NCBI RefSeq assembly: GCF_005116715.1 | Contig: NZ_SWCI01000008.1 | Location: forward strand, 1 to 64,000 | Direction of reading: 5' to 3' | DNA length: 64,000 nucleotides | Source: Ferrimonas sediminicola | GTDB lineage: Bacteria; Pseudomonadota; Gammaproteobacteria; Enterobacterales; Shewanellaceae | Shown: positions 53,275 through 62,387 of the stretch, piece by piece | How the letters are laid out: each line of letters begins with the position of its first letter | Position numbering within the stretch: the first letter of the stretch is position 1 | Program-made: the position numbers and the translations under genes | The notes under the pieces: model-generated | What the model saw: only the letters and a program-made list of their open reading frames with translations | The model's database searches: none | Told to the model about the DNA's origin: nothing

Positions 53275-55017
53275 ATGAAATCAGACATCGTAATCTCTCA
53301 ATCTGCTGACTTGGCTCCCATCACTGACATTGCCGCCGCCGCGGGCATCCAGCCACACGAGTTGGTTCCCCAGGGGCAGTATAAAGCCAAGCTCAGCCAT
53401 CAATTGCTCAAGCGCGCCAGCGATGCGCCTCAGGGCAAGCTGGTGCTGGTGACCGCCATTACCCCTACGCCACTGGGGGAGGGCAAGACGGTAACCACCA
53501 TCGGTCTCTCCCAGGGACTCAAAGCCATTGGCCAGAAGGTGATGGCCTGCATCCGTCAGCCCAGCATGGGCCCGGTGTTTGGCGTCAAGGGCGGTGCCGC
53601 AGGCGGCGGCTACTCCCAGGTGGCGCCGATGGAAGAGATGAACCTGCACCTGACCGGTGACATCCATGCGGTGACTGCCGCCCATAACCTGGCCGCCGCC
53701 GCCATCGATGCCCGCGCCTACCACGAACAGCGCCATGGAGATCAGTTCGAGTCCCGTACCGGCCTGCCCCGCCTCGGGGTCACCGCCGAGGGGATCGTCT
53801 GGAACCGGGTGGTGGACATGAATGACCGCGCCCTGCGCCGGATCCGCATCGGCCTCAACGAGCCGGGCAGGACGGTCAATGGTCTGGAGCGAGAGAGCGG
53901 TTTCGACATCTCCGCCGCGTCTGAACTGATGGCGATCCTGGCCCTGGCCAAGGACCTTGGCGATCTGCGCAAGCGCCTGGGGCAGGTGGTGCTGGCTTAC
54001 GACGATCAGGATCAGCCGGTGACCGCCGAGCAGATCGGGGTGGCCGGTGCCATGGCGGCCATTCTCAGGGATGCTGCCCAACCTACCCTGATGCAGAGCC
54101 TGGAGGGGGTGCCCACCCTGGTGCATGCCGGACCCTTTGCCAACATCGCCCATGGCAACTCCTCGGTGATCGCCGACCGTATCGCCCTGGGGCTGGCAGA
54201 TGTGGTGGTGACCGAGGGCGGTTTTGGCTCCGACATGGGCTTCGAGAAGGCGTGTAACATCAAGGCCCGGGCCGCCGGTCGCGGGCCCGATGCGGCGGTG
54301 GTGGTGGCCACCTTGCGTGGACTGAAAGCCAATTCAGGCCGCTATGACCTGCGCCCCGGCCAGCCGCTGCCCGACGCCCTGTTCCAGGAGGACAGCGAGG
54401 CCCTGGTCGATGGCTTTGCCAATCTCAAGTGGCATATCGACAACGCCCGTCGCTACGGTGTCCCCGTGGTGGTGGCGCTGAACCGTTTCCCCGACGACAG
54501 CGACGCCGAGCTGGCCTGGCTGGAGGAGCGGGTCAGGGAGTCCGGGGCCAGCGTGGCCCTGTCTGAGGCCTTTGCCAAGGGGGGCGAGGGCGCCAAGTCC
54601 CTGGCTGAGGCCGTGATGGCAGCCCTGTCCGAGCCCGCCGACTTCCGCCATTTGTATGAGCTGGATCAGCCCCTGGAGGCCAAGCTGCTGACCCTGGCCG
54701 AGGTGGCCTACGGTGGTGACGGCATCGAGCTGTCTGAGCTGGCCAAGGCGGACATTGAGCGGCTGACCGTGCTGGGTTACGGCAACCTGCCCCTGTGCAT
54801 GGCCAAGACCCCGCTCTCCATCAGCCATGACCCTGCCCTGAAAGGGGTACCCAGCGGCTTTACCATCCCGATCAGGGGGCTGAGGCTGTGCGCCGGGGCC
54901 GGTTTTGTCTATGCGCTCACCGGCAATGTGATGACCATGCCGGGACTGCCGGAGCGACCCGCCTACCTCAGTATCGATATCGACGAGGATGGCAACATCA
55001 CCGGCATCGACGAGTAA
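53275..55017 (+). CDS. fhs: Formate-tetrahydrofolate ligase
   Basis: This 580-residue cytoplasmic enzyme condenses formate and tetrahydrofolate with ATP to 10-formyl-THF. The phosphate-binding [18 protein letters not shown] (about residues 68-85), [22 protein letters not shown] and [16 protein letters not shown] are typical. ATG 53275 is preceded by CCGGAAAATAATA; an upstream frame of 39 codons is not protein-like. The enzyme is absent from E. coli K-12 and patchy in gammaproteobacteria. It could use formate made in anaerobic metabolism for purines. A terminator follows. Confidence 0.95.
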   Translation: MKSDIVISQSADLAPITDIAAAAGIQPHELVPQGQYKAKLSHQLLKRASDAPQGKLVLVTAITPTPLGEGKTVTTIGLSQGLKAIGQKVMACIRQPSMGPVFGVKGGAAGGGYSQVAPMEEMNLHLTGDIHAVTAAHNLAAAAIDARAYHEQRHGDQFESRTGLPRLGVTAEGIVWNRVVDMNDRALRRIRIGLNEPGRTVNGLERESGFDISAASELMAILALAKDLGDLRKRLGQVVLAYDDQDQPVTAEQIGVAGAMAAILRDAAQPTLMQSLEGVPTLVHAGPFANIAHGNSSVIADRIALGLADVVVTEGGFGSDMGFEKACNIKARAAGRGPDAAVVVATLRGLKANSGRYDLRPGQPLPDALFQEDSEALVDGFANLKWHIDNARRYGVPVVVALNRFPDDSDAELAWLEERVRESGASVALSEAFAKGGEGAKSLAEAVMAALSEPADFRHLYELDQPLEAKLLTLAEVAYGGDGIELSELAKADIERLTVLGYGNLPLCMAKTPLSISHDPALKGVPSGFTIPIRGLRLCAGAGFVYALTGNVMTMPGLPERPAYLSIDIDEDGNITGIDE

Positions 55018-55023
55018 CGCCAG

Positions 55024-55049
55024 CGCCCCCGAACCGGGGGCGTTTTTTT
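55024..55049 (+). terminator. Intrinsic terminator of fhs
   Basis: CGCCCCC and GGGGGCG form the stem, with a short GAAC-containing loop and seven T residues. Confidence 0.92.
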
Positions 55050-55149
55050 GTGGTTCCCCCGAAGAAAGACCCTGGTTTGACTAAGGGCGTTTGGGCCCGG
55101 GGATCCCTGTGATACCCTAGGGCCACAGTTTTTGGTGAGTGTGTGAGTT

Positions 55150-55797
55150 ATGAAATACCAGATTGTGCCGGTCACCCCCTTCCAGCAGAACTGCACCCTG
55201 TTGTGGTGCAGCGACACCAACAAGGCGGCGGTGATCGACCCCGGTGGCGACCTGGAGCGGATTGTGGCGGCCATCGACAAGCAGGGCGTCGAGGTGGAGC
55301 AGGTGCTGCTGACCCATGCCCATATCGACCACGCCGGTGCGTCCCGCATGCTGGCCGACCAGCTGGGGGTGCCCCTGGTGGGACCGCACAAGGCGGACCA
55401 GTTCTGGCTGGATCAGCTGCCCCAGCAGGCTCAGATGTTCGGTCTGGCGCTGTCCCAGGCGTTTACCCCAGACCGCTACCTGGAGGACGGTGAGCAGATT
55501 TGCGTGGGCAACCAGACCCTCAAGGTGCTGCACACCCCGGGGCATACCCCAGGTCACGTGGTGTTCTACAACGCGGGTGCCGGACTGGCCTTTGTCGGCG
55601 ATGTGTTGTTTGCCGGCTCCATCGGTCGTACCGATTTCCCCATGTCCAACCACGGGGATCTGATCGCCTCCATCACCGGCAAGCTGTGGCCCCTGGGGGC
55701 CGACACCGAATTCGTCCCCGGTCATGGGCCCAACTCCACCTTCGGTCAGGAGCGCAGCTCCAACCCCTTCGTGGCCGACGCGGTTCTGGGCGGCTAA
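55150..55797 (+). CDS. gloC: GloC-type metallo-beta-lactamase-fold hydrolase 1
   Basis: This 215-residue cytoplasmic enzyme of the glyoxalase II-like branch (YcbL/GloC) has the same length as the E. coli protein. Metal ligands appear in LLTHAHIDHAGA (HxHxDH), HTPGHTPGHV, FVGDVLFAGSIGR and VPGHGP. It hydrolyses S-D-lactoylglutathione or related thioesters. It is followed by a terminator and a second copy, so each is probably transcribed separately. Confidence 0.9.
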   Translation: MKYQIVPVTPFQQNCTLLWCSDTNKAAVIDPGGDLERIVAAIDKQGVEVEQVLLTHAHIDHAGASRMLADQLGVPLVGPHKADQFWLDQLPQQAQMFGLALSQAFTPDRYLEDGEQICVGNQTLKVLHTPGHTPGHVVFYNAGAGLAFVGDVLFAGSIGRTDFPMSNHGDLIASITGKLWPLGADTEFVPGHGPNSTFGQERSSNPFVADAVLGG

Positions 55798-55813
55798 CGG
55801 CCGTCAGTCAGGG

Positions 55814-55842
55814 AAAAACCGGCCAACAGGCCGGTTTTTTTG
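55814..55842 (+). terminator. Intrinsic terminator between the gloC paralogues
   Basis: AAACCGGCC and GGCCGGTTT form a nine-base stem with loop AACA, followed by T residues. Confidence 0.92.
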
Positions 55843-55963
55843 TGCACGGGACAACACGAATTCGCGGGGCAGATCAAAGATCCGTAAACAGCCCGACCGC
55901 CTGTTCTGTCTCAGAATCCAGCTCATGGTAGTCTGGCGCCACTGCTGTATCCAAGGAATTACA

Positions 55964-56611
55964 ATGAAGTATCAAGTGGTGCCGGTAAGCGCCTATCGGA
56001 CAAACTGCGCCCTGCTGTGGTGCACCCAGAGCAACAGGGCGGCGCTGATCGACCCGGGTGGCGACCCTGAGTTGCTGATGCAGGCCATCGAGGCGCAGGG
56101 GGTGACCCTGGAGCGGATATTGTTGACCCATGGGCATATCGACCACGTGGGGGCAGCCATGGTGCTGGCCGACAGGTTGGGGGTGCCCGTGGAGGGCCCC
56201 CACAGGGACGACCAGTTCCTGCTGGAGATGCTGCCCGAGGAGGCGCGCACCTACGGGTTCCCCATGGTGGAGGCCTTTACGCCGGGCCGTTACCTGGAGG
56301 AGGGGGACAGGATTCAGGTGGGCAATCTGACTCTGGAGGTGCTGCACACCCCCGGCCATACCCCGGGACACCTGGTGTTCCATAATCCCCAGGCGGGCAT
56401 CGCCTTCGTGGGGGATCTGATCTTTGCCGGCTCGGTGGGGCGTACCGACTTCGAGGGCGGCAACCGGCGGGATCTGCTGCACTCCATCACCACCAAGCTG
56501 TGGCCTTTGGGAGCCGATACCGAGTTTGTCCCCGGCCATGGTCCCAACTCCACCATTGCCCGGGAGCGTCGTCTCAACCCCTATGTGGCGGACAACCTGC
56601 TTCAGGGGTAG
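55964..56611 (+). CDS. GloC-type metallo-beta-lactamase-fold hydrolase 2 (tandem paralogue)
   Basis: Also 215 residues, it keeps all metal motifs: LLTHGHIDHVGA, HTPGHTPGHL, FVGDLIFAGSVGR and VPGHGP. The frame LWPLGADTEFVPGHGPNST is identical to copy 1, while other parts differ (for example CTQSNRAAL against CSDTNKAAV). It is therefore an established duplicate, not a recent exact copy. ATG 55964 starts the protein; the open frame extends upstream through the terminator and is not coding there. Confidence 0.88.
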   Translation: MKYQVVPVSAYRTNCALLWCTQSNRAALIDPGGDPELLMQAIEAQGVTLERILLTHGHIDHVGAAMVLADRLGVPVEGPHRDDQFLLEMLPEEARTYGFPMVEAFTPGRYLEEGDRIQVGNLTLEVLHTPGHTPGHLVFHNPQAGIAFVGDLIFAGSVGRTDFEGGNRRDLLHSITTKLWPLGADTEFVPGHGPNSTIARERRLNPYVADNLLQG

Positions 56612-56623
56612 CCACAATATGAA

Positions 56624-56649
56624 AAGCCGGCCTCAGGGCCGGTTTTTTT
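56624..56649 (+). terminator. Intrinsic terminator after gloC paralogue 2
   Basis: GCCGGCC and GGGCCGG form the stem, with a loop of about three bases and seven T residues. Confidence 0.88.
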
Positions 56650-56662
56650 CTGCCTGCATCTG

Positions 56663-56776
56663 TCACAGCCTGAGCTGGCGGTCGACCAGATAGGCCAGCA
56701 GAGGTAATTCCGCCAGCAAGGTGAGTTTGACCAACGCTAGGAAAGCGGGGTTGCCCAGTGCGGTCAGCTTAGTCAT
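56663..56776 (-). CDS. Putative 37-residue hydrophobic peptide
   Basis: ATG at 56776 opens 37 codons, starting MTKLTALGNPAFLALVKLTL, with a second hydrophobic part (LLAELPLLAYLV) and a basic end. It could form one membrane helix. A purine-rich AGAGGCG lies about nine bases before the start. It sits alone between gloC paralogue 2 and the mtrB terminator. It has no recognisable family, and its small size makes chance possible. Confidence 0.35.
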   Translation of the reverse strand: MTKLTALGNPAFLALVKLTLLAELPLLAYLVDRQLRL

Positions 56777-56927
56777 GGCGACGCGCCTCTACGGGCAAAC
56801 AAGGTCCACTCCCTGGCCTGAATTGAGGCGCGGTGGTGCCAGTCAGGGCAGAGTAGCGACGGGGCGTATATGGCTCAAGCCATGACCAGTATTATCAACG
56901 CTTGATTCAGGGATGGGGCTGACCCAA

Positions 56928-56955
56928 GAAAAAGGCCGGTCTGAAGACCGGCCTT
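56928..56955 (-). terminator. Intrinsic terminator of the mtrCAB operon
   Basis: On the minus strand AAGGCCGGTC pairs with GACCGGCCTT around a four-base loop and is followed by T residues. It lies about 20 bases after the mtrB stop. Confidence 0.92.
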
Positions 56956-56975
56956 GGGCACTCGGATGGAGTGAG

Positions 56976-58931
56976 TTACAGCTTGTAGTTGACCGACAGC
57001 ATCACCATGTGGGCGTTGTAGTCGCTGTTCAGGTCACCCAGGGTCACCAGGTTGGACAGGGTGTCCTGCTCAACGGCAGCGTAGTCCGCATCCTCATAGC
57101 GCTCGAAGCGGTAGTCCAGCCTCAGGGAGAGGGCGGGATTGATGGCGTAAGCACCGTAGAGGTTCAGGTTGTAGCTGGTGGCGAAGTAGCCATCGTACTC
57201 GCTGAAGCCGGCGGTGGTGTCGCTGTTGGAGTCGGCGTAGACATAGTCGCCGCCCAGAACCAGCTTTTCAGCCATCAGGCCGGAGTAGGTGAAGCCCAGG
57301 CCGAAGTGCTCAAACTCATCCTCCACCTTGGCTTCCCAGTTGGCGGGACCGGAGACCGAGCCGGACTGCTCGGAGAAGATCCACTGCTTGCCGAAGAACA
57401 GGTGAGTGTTGAAACGCTCGGTGTGCTGGAACGCCAGGGTGGCATCAAAGCCGTAATCCTCGGCTTCAGTCAGGCCCACTTCGGAGTTGTCATAGTCATC
57501 CAGGGCATAGTAGCCGCTGAGATCCACGGTCAGCCGATCCAGAGGGGTGTGGCTGAGGCGCAGTTCCACTTCGCTGCGATCCCGGTCCGCCACGTTGTAG
57601 CGGCGCATCAGGTCGTTGTTGTTGCCGGTGACCGTGTAGGTGGAGCCGTCGCGGCTGGAGAAGCCGCCCTTCAGGGCGATGTCCCAGGCGTCGAAGGCGG
57701 TCACGCGGACACGACCCCACACGGCGTCATCTGTGGTGTCTTCACGATCCTGGGCGCTGCGGGTCACCTCCTTGCGGTCATAACCCAGGTCCACCCGGTA
57801 GCCACGGGCGATGCGGTAGCTTGCCCCCAGCTTGTAGGTGGTGCGATCCACGTCGTAGGCCTGGTACTCGGCGGCGTTGCCAGAGTTGGGATCCAGGGCC
57901 AACTCGGTGACCAGGATGTCAGAGGAGTTGTCACGCTCGCTGTAGTCCACGGAGGCGGTCAGACGCAGGGCGCTGGTCACCAGGGAGGTCAGCTTCAGGT
58001 TGGCGTCCAGGGTTTCGATTTTGCCGTCGAAACCGGCGAGACCGTTGTTGACCAGCAGCAGATCCTGGTCCTGGGTCATCTCACCGGAGGAGACCCGACC
58101 GGCGACCTGGGTGCGGCCGAAGCTGTAGTAGCCGTTGGCCATCACCTGGTAGGCGTCGTTGTCCGGAGCATCCTGGTAGGCACCCGGAACCGCGCCGAAG
58201 TTCAGCACGTCCACCTTGTTGTCGTAGCTGGAAGCCAGGTACGCCAGCTGGGTGAACCAGCGTTCGCCCTGCAGCTTGACGCCCGCTTCCCAGGTGTCGG
58301 TGCTGCTGTCTACCGGCTTGGCCACATTGGTGGGGGTTCCGCCCCAGATGGAGGCCTTGGTCAGGCCGCTCTTGTCTTCGCGACGGAAGTTGGCATAGGT
58401 CTGCCACATCTCGCCGCCGACACTGAGTTCGGCGCCATAGCGCTCGCGTTCGCTTTCCAGGGTCTGCTCCTGGAGCTCACCGGCCACCCAGCCGTTGCCG
58501 ACGACGGAGTAGTTGGACTGGGCGTGGTCGTTCTTCACGGTCACCAGCTTGCCGTACTCCAGGGCCAGGTTCCAGGTGTCACCGTGCCCGGCGGACAGGC
58601 GGGCTTCGCCGTTGTCCATGCCCAGGTTACGGGCTTCCAGGGCGGCGCCATAGCCGGACTCAGCGCTGTACTTCAGGTCGGAGTTGAAGGCACCAAAGGC
58701 ACCATCTTCTGCACCAAAGTAGTTGGCGGAGCGTTCATTGTCGCTGTCGACCGTACCGGCGGCCACACCGACGCTGCCGTGGGCGCCGTACTCGACGACG
58801 CAGCGTTTGCAGGACCATTTGTCGGTGTTGACCTTGTCCAGGTTGGCGTCCTGGATGCTGTAGCCACCCGCCATTGCCATGCCGGAAACACCGGCAAGGG
58901 CCAGGGTGATCAGGTTGTATCTGAATCTCAT
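56976..58931 (-). CDS. mtrB: Outer-membrane beta-barrel MtrB
   Basis: This 651-residue porin-like barrel holds MtrA in the outer membrane so that electrons can reach MtrC outside. A signal peptide ends near GMAMAGGYS. The N-terminal WSCKRCVVEYG carries the CxxC that marks functional MtrB proteins of Shewanella. The rest is strand-rich with acidic loops and ends MLSVNYKL. It starts 12 bases after mtrA and is followed by a terminator, so it is the last gene of the operon. Confidence 0.93.
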   Translation of the reverse strand: MRFRYNLITLALAGVSGMAMAGGYSIQDANLDKVNTDKWSCKRCVVEYGAHGSVGVAAGTVDSDNERSANYFGAEDGAFGAFNSDLKYSAESGYGAALEARNLGMDNGEARLSAGHGDTWNLALEYGKLVTVKNDHAQSNYSVVGNGWVAGELQEQTLESERERYGAELSVGGEMWQTYANFRREDKSGLTKASIWGGTPTNVAKPVDSSTDTWEAGVKLQGERWFTQLAYLASSYDNKVDVLNFGAVPGAYQDAPDNDAYQVMANGYYSFGRTQVAGRVSSGEMTQDQDLLLVNNGLAGFDGKIETLDANLKLTSLVTSALRLTASVDYSERDNSSDILVTELALDPNSGNAAEYQAYDVDRTTYKLGASYRIARGYRVDLGYDRKEVTRSAQDREDTTDDAVWGRVRVTAFDAWDIALKGGFSSRDGSTYTVTGNNNDLMRRYNVADRDRSEVELRLSHTPLDRLTVDLSGYYALDDYDNSEVGLTEAEDYGFDATLAFQHTERFNTHLFFGKQWIFSEQSGSVSGPANWEAKVEDEFEHFGLGFTYSGLMAEKLVLGGDYVYADSNSDTTAGFSEYDGYFATSYNLNLYGAYAINPALSLRLDYRFERYEDADYAAVEQDTLSNLVTLGDLNSDYNAHMVMLSVNYKL

Positions 58932-58943
58932 GCTTCCCTCTCC

Positions 58944-59885
58944 TTAGCGTTGCAGCGCTTTGCCGGCAGGGTGGTTAGACCCGTGGATCTGGCTGTGGCA
59001 GTTCAGACAGCTCTGGCCAGAGGTAAAGACGCTGGGCTGGCCGTTGATGCTGTTGCCGCTGTGAGGGTTGGTGTGACACTGTTGGCACAACTGCGGAGCA
59101 CGGTTGCTCAGCATGCCCTCGTTAACACTGCCGTGAGGGTTGTGGCACAGGGAGCAATCCTCGGTCACCGGTGCGTGCTCCCACAGGAAAGGGCCGCGCT
59201 TCTCGGCATGACACTGGTAGCAGTTGTCGTTGACCGACACCTGGTTCAGGGCCGCTTCGGACATGGAACCGTGCGGGTTGTGACAGTCGGTGCAGCTCAT
59301 GTCGGCCCACTTCAGCGGGTGGGAGGAGCGCTTGTTCATGTCCGCTTTCTGGCGGCTGTGACAGGCGGTGCAGGCCGCCACTTCGGTGACGCGGTCCAGA
59401 ATGGGATCCTTGTCGACGTGTACCTTGTGGCAGGAGGCACAGGCCACCTCTTCCAGGTTGTGGGTGGAGGAGTGCCAGGCCATGCGCTCGCCATCCTGGT
59501 GACAGGAGAGGCAGACACTGTTCTGCTTGGCCGCAGGGATGGGGGCATCGGCACCGAACTGGATCATCGGCTCCTTGCCGCCCTTGTTGTGCTTGCCCTG
59601 GGGGCCGTGACAGGCTTCGCACTGCAGGCCGGCCATGGGGCTCTTGCTGCTGGCGGTGCTGCCGTGCACACCCTTGAAGATCGCCATTACGTCGTCGCTC
59701 TTCTTGTGGCACATCAGACAGCCGTCGGCGCCCTTGTTGGAGTATTTACCCTCGGCAAACTTGGCGTCCAGGATCTGCTCCACTTCCGCGTCGGGCAGCT
59801 TGTCCCACGGGGCGGCGGTCGCACCCAGGCCGGTAAGCAGGGCGAGGCCGGCTACCAGGGGGGTTAACCATTTCATCTGTTTCAT
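58944..59885 (-). CDS. mtrA: Periplasmic decaheme cytochrome MtrA
   Basis: This 313-residue protein has a signal peptide (GLGATAAPW) and exactly ten CxxCH heme sites: CLMCH, CEACH, CLSCH, CASCH, CTACH, CTDCH, CYQCH, CSLCH, CQQCH and CLNCH. NPHGS after hemes 6 and 8 and the spacing match MtrA/DmsE-type cytochromes. MtrA threads MtrB and passes electrons from periplasmic carriers to MtrC. It lies 56 bases after mtrC and 12 before mtrB, in the Shewanella order CAB. Confidence 0.95.
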   Translation of the reverse strand: MKQMKWLTPLVAGLALLTGLGATAAPWDKLPDAEVEQILDAKFAEGKYSNKGADGCLMCHKKSDDVMAIFKGVHGSTASSKSPMAGLQCEACHGPQGKHNKGGKEPMIQFGADAPIPAAKQNSVCLSCHQDGERMAWHSSTHNLEEVACASCHKVHVDKDPILDRVTEVAACTACHSRQKADMNKRSSHPLKWADMSCTDCHNPHGSMSEAALNQVSVNDNCYQCHAEKRGPFLWEHAPVTEDCSLCHNPHGSVNEGMLSNRAPQLCQQCHTNPHSGNSINGQPSVFTSGQSCLNCHSQIHGSNHPAGKALQR

Positions 59886-59941
59886 ATCGTGTTCCTAACT
59901 GTGATCCGAACAGGGGGAGGGCGTAAGCCCTCCCCGACGCC

Positions 59942-61936
59942 TTAGAACTTGACGTTGCCGTGGTTCGCCACGTCAGGGGCGTGGCAGACGAAGCAGTTCT
60001 CGGCGGAGACCGCCTGCTGGGCTACAGCCTTGTCACCGTTGTACACGCCGTTGCCGAGGGTGCCGCCGGTCATGTGGCTGATGGCAGCCTCATAGCCGTG
60101 GCAGCTGGCGCAGGTGGCGGTGATTGGGGTGCCGTAGCGGGCGTCGGCGGGGTTGAAGCGGTTACCGCCGTCAACGATGCCGGTGTTGATCACATCCTTC
60201 TTGCCGAAGGCGTCCAGGTTGAAGCTGGTGTGGCACTGGGTGCAGTCGCCAACGATCGCCTTCTCGCCATGGACCACGTGCAGCTTCTGTTCGAAGGCGC
60301 CCTGGTTGTCGAAGGCGTAGGTGCCCTCTGGGGTGTGGCAGCTTACACAACCGTCCAGGCCTTCAACCAGGTCACCCATGACGAAACCTGGGTGGTGAGT
60401 ACCTTTGTGAATCTGGAAGTTGTCGTTGTGGCAGCCCTCACACTTGGTGATGTCCAGGGAGTCCGTGTGACGCATGGAGGGGGCTTCACCGGACTTGGTG
60501 ACAAAGGCCAGATTGGCTTTCATACCAGTGAAGTTTTCATCCAGGGAGTGGCCACTCTCGTCCAGAGGCAAGCCTTCACAGCTGATGATCTGGCCATCTT
60601 TGGAGCAAGCGGACAGGCCGACGAAGGTGAATGCGGTGTCAGCGTCGCCGTTGCCGAAAGCCAGGGCTCCGGTGTTGGCCACGATATCACCGTCGACGAT
60701 GGTGGCGCCGTTGGCCAGTTCACCCTGTTCGACGGCATTAAAGCCACTCTTTTGACCGTAGCCCAGAACCGGGAAGTTGGGGCCGATGTTGGTGGTCAGT
60801 TCCAGGCGCTCGATGCTGGTGAGTACTTCGGAAGCATCCAGCTTGGTGCCTGCGGAGTCCAGGATGGAGACGGTGACGTTGACGCTGTCGTCTGCGGCCA
60901 CGTAGCTCATCTGAACATCAGTGCTCCACTGGGCAATCACCTTGGCGGCATCGTTCCACTCGCCCAGGTGGGCGTCGATGGTGCCGGCAACCACGCCGGT
61001 GCCTTCGGCGGTGTGGCAGGTGGCGCAGGTGGAGCTGTCGGGCTGCTCACTGATGTGAGCGCTGTCGGTGTGACAGCTGGAGCAGGTCTGCTTGGTGGGG
61101 ACCATGGACCAGTTGCCCCACTCGGTCAGGGCCAGGTCGGCTTCCGGCTCGGAGGTCAAGTGGCAGACGTTACAGGCGGCGCGGTCGGTGGGGTATTCAC
61201 CCTCGGCAAAGGCAACCTGGTGCTTATCGTGAACCAGCACGGTCAGGCTGCGGCTGGTGCGGCCACCGTCTGCCTTCATGCCATCGTGGCAGGTGGCACA
61301 GGTCTGAGGATTGGTGTAACCGTGCTTAATTGCCTGGTCTTCGCCGTGACAGGCGGCACAGGAATCGATGGCTACGATGTTGCGGGTGTAGTCGGCGGCG
61401 GCGCCGGCGGCATTGTAATCAAAGGCCACTTCCGCTTGGGGAACAGTGGTGGTGCCGTCTGCCAGGGTGCCGGCGGGCACCACGATGTTCAGGCGACGAG
61501 TGAAGTCAGGATCCAGCTGAGCCTTTTCCAGGGCGCTGAAGGTCACGCTGTAGTAGCCGTTCTTCTCGTCCACGATCTCGGCGGCGCCGTACTTGCTATT
61601 ATGACCGGCAACCTGCCACATGGTGCTGTCACCCACGGTCTTGTGACCGGCGGGCAGCAGCTGGGCCACGTTGATCTTCATGCCCTGCAGGCCAACGACA
61701 GACTCGTCCTCTTCGTTGGTGGCCAGAATTTTGAACACCGGCAGGCCGTTGTCGAAGCTGACCTCGGTGACGGACAGGTTCAGTTGGTTCACGGTCACCG
61801 CGGGCTCACCGCCGGGACGTCCGGGGTTGCCATCGTTGCCGTCGTTGCCGTCGGATCCGCCACAGGCGGACAGCGCTGCACTGACTACCGCTGCGGTAGC
61901 CATCAGACGCCAGTTGGGGGTTTTCATCATCATCAT
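59942..61936 (-). CDS. mtrC: Cell-surface decaheme lipoprotein MtrC
   Basis: This protein of about 664 residues has a lipoprotein signal (AALSAC) followed by a Gly/Asp-rich linker (GGSDGNDGNDGNPG), as in Shewanella MtrC. Ten CxxCH sites are grouped 5+5 around domain III: CAACH, CATCH, CNVCH, CSSCH, CATCH, then CEGCH, CVSCH, CTQCH, CASCH, CFVCH. TRNIV, HTDSLDI and IHKG..HPGFVM are shared with MtrC. It is the terminal reductase for metals and electrodes at the cell surface. Several ATG codons follow one another; 61936 is used because AGGGA lies seven bases before it. Two CRP-like sites lie upstream. Confidence 0.93.
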   Translation of the reverse strand: MMMMKTPNWRLMATAAVVSAALSACGGSDGNDGNDGNPGRPGGEPAVTVNQLNLSVTEVSFDNGLPVFKILATNEEDESVVGLQGMKINVAQLLPAGHKTVGDSTMWQVAGHNSKYGAAEIVDEKNGYYSVTFSALEKAQLDPDFTRRLNIVVPAGTLADGTTTVPQAEVAFDYNAAGAAADYTRNIVAIDSCAACHGEDQAIKHGYTNPQTCATCHDGMKADGGRTSRSLTVLVHDKHQVAFAEGEYPTDRAACNVCHLTSEPEADLALTEWGNWSMVPTKQTCSSCHTDSAHISEQPDSSTCATCHTAEGTGVVAGTIDAHLGEWNDAAKVIAQWSTDVQMSYVAADDSVNVTVSILDSAGTKLDASEVLTSIERLELTTNIGPNFPVLGYGQKSGFNAVEQGELANGATIVDGDIVANTGALAFGNGDADTAFTFVGLSACSKDGQIISCEGLPLDESGHSLDENFTGMKANLAFVTKSGEAPSMRHTDSLDITKCEGCHNDNFQIHKGTHHPGFVMGDLVEGLDGCVSCHTPEGTYAFDNQGAFEQKLHVVHGEKAIVGDCTQCHTSFNLDAFGKKDVINTGIVDGGNRFNPADARYGTPITATCASCHGYEAAISHMTGGTLGNGVYNGDKAVAQQAVSAENCFVCHAPDVANHGNVKF

Positions 61937-62340
61937 TATCATTTCCCTGCTTTTTGGAGATGGTTTTTTGTTAACCATCTTACCAAGTGACGCTTACCGT
62001 CTTGATTAAGATTCAGTTAAGCGCCTATTCAATGCAATTTATATCAACTTCCTCTCATGAATTCTGTGACTTGCATCAGCGATTTACATTGCTCTACCCA
62101 GAAAGGGGTAAGTGAAAAAATTCACTTGGGCAATAACTTAGTTGCAAAAAGGGGAAATGTGAATGGGGTTTTTCGCCGGTTCAGCCGGGGTTCAGTGAAA
62201 TATCTTCGATAGCCCGGCTTCAAGTCTGAAAAACCGAGCTAACAGGCTGAAAAAAGAGGGGGCACAGGTTCAAGTTTGCGCCCTTTTGTCTGTGGTGCTG
62301 ACAATTTGAAACAATTTCCTTCCGTTTCCTTGCCGAGACA
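61937..62340. promoter_or_regulatory. Regulatory region of mtrCAB
   Basis: This gene-free stretch of about 400 bases holds two CRP-like sites: AGTGAAAAAATTCACT at 62111-62126, inside a perfect 7-base-arm palindrome (62110-62127), and TGTGACTTGCATCAGC at 62065-62080. They lie about 175 and 130 bases before the mtrC start. CRP is known to control metal reduction in Shewanella oneidensis, so the sites make biological sense. No clear -10 box was identified. Confidence 0.5.
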
Positions 62341-62367
62341 AAAAAAAGCGGCCCGTTTGGGCCGCTT
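62341..62367 (-). terminator. Intrinsic terminator of the omcA-like gene
   Basis: On the minus strand AAGCGGCCC pairs with GGGCCGCTT around AAAC and is followed by a T-run of about six. The omcA-like gene is therefore probably transcribed separately from mtrCAB. Confidence 0.9.
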
Positions 62368-62387
62368 GGGGTGTTCAGCGGTAGGCC

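Noticed and set aside
56913-59867. Long plus-strand frame opposite mtrB and mtrA
   Set aside because: It mirrors two clearly recognised cytochrome-locus genes on the other strand; valine/glycine-rich composition is a shadow effect.
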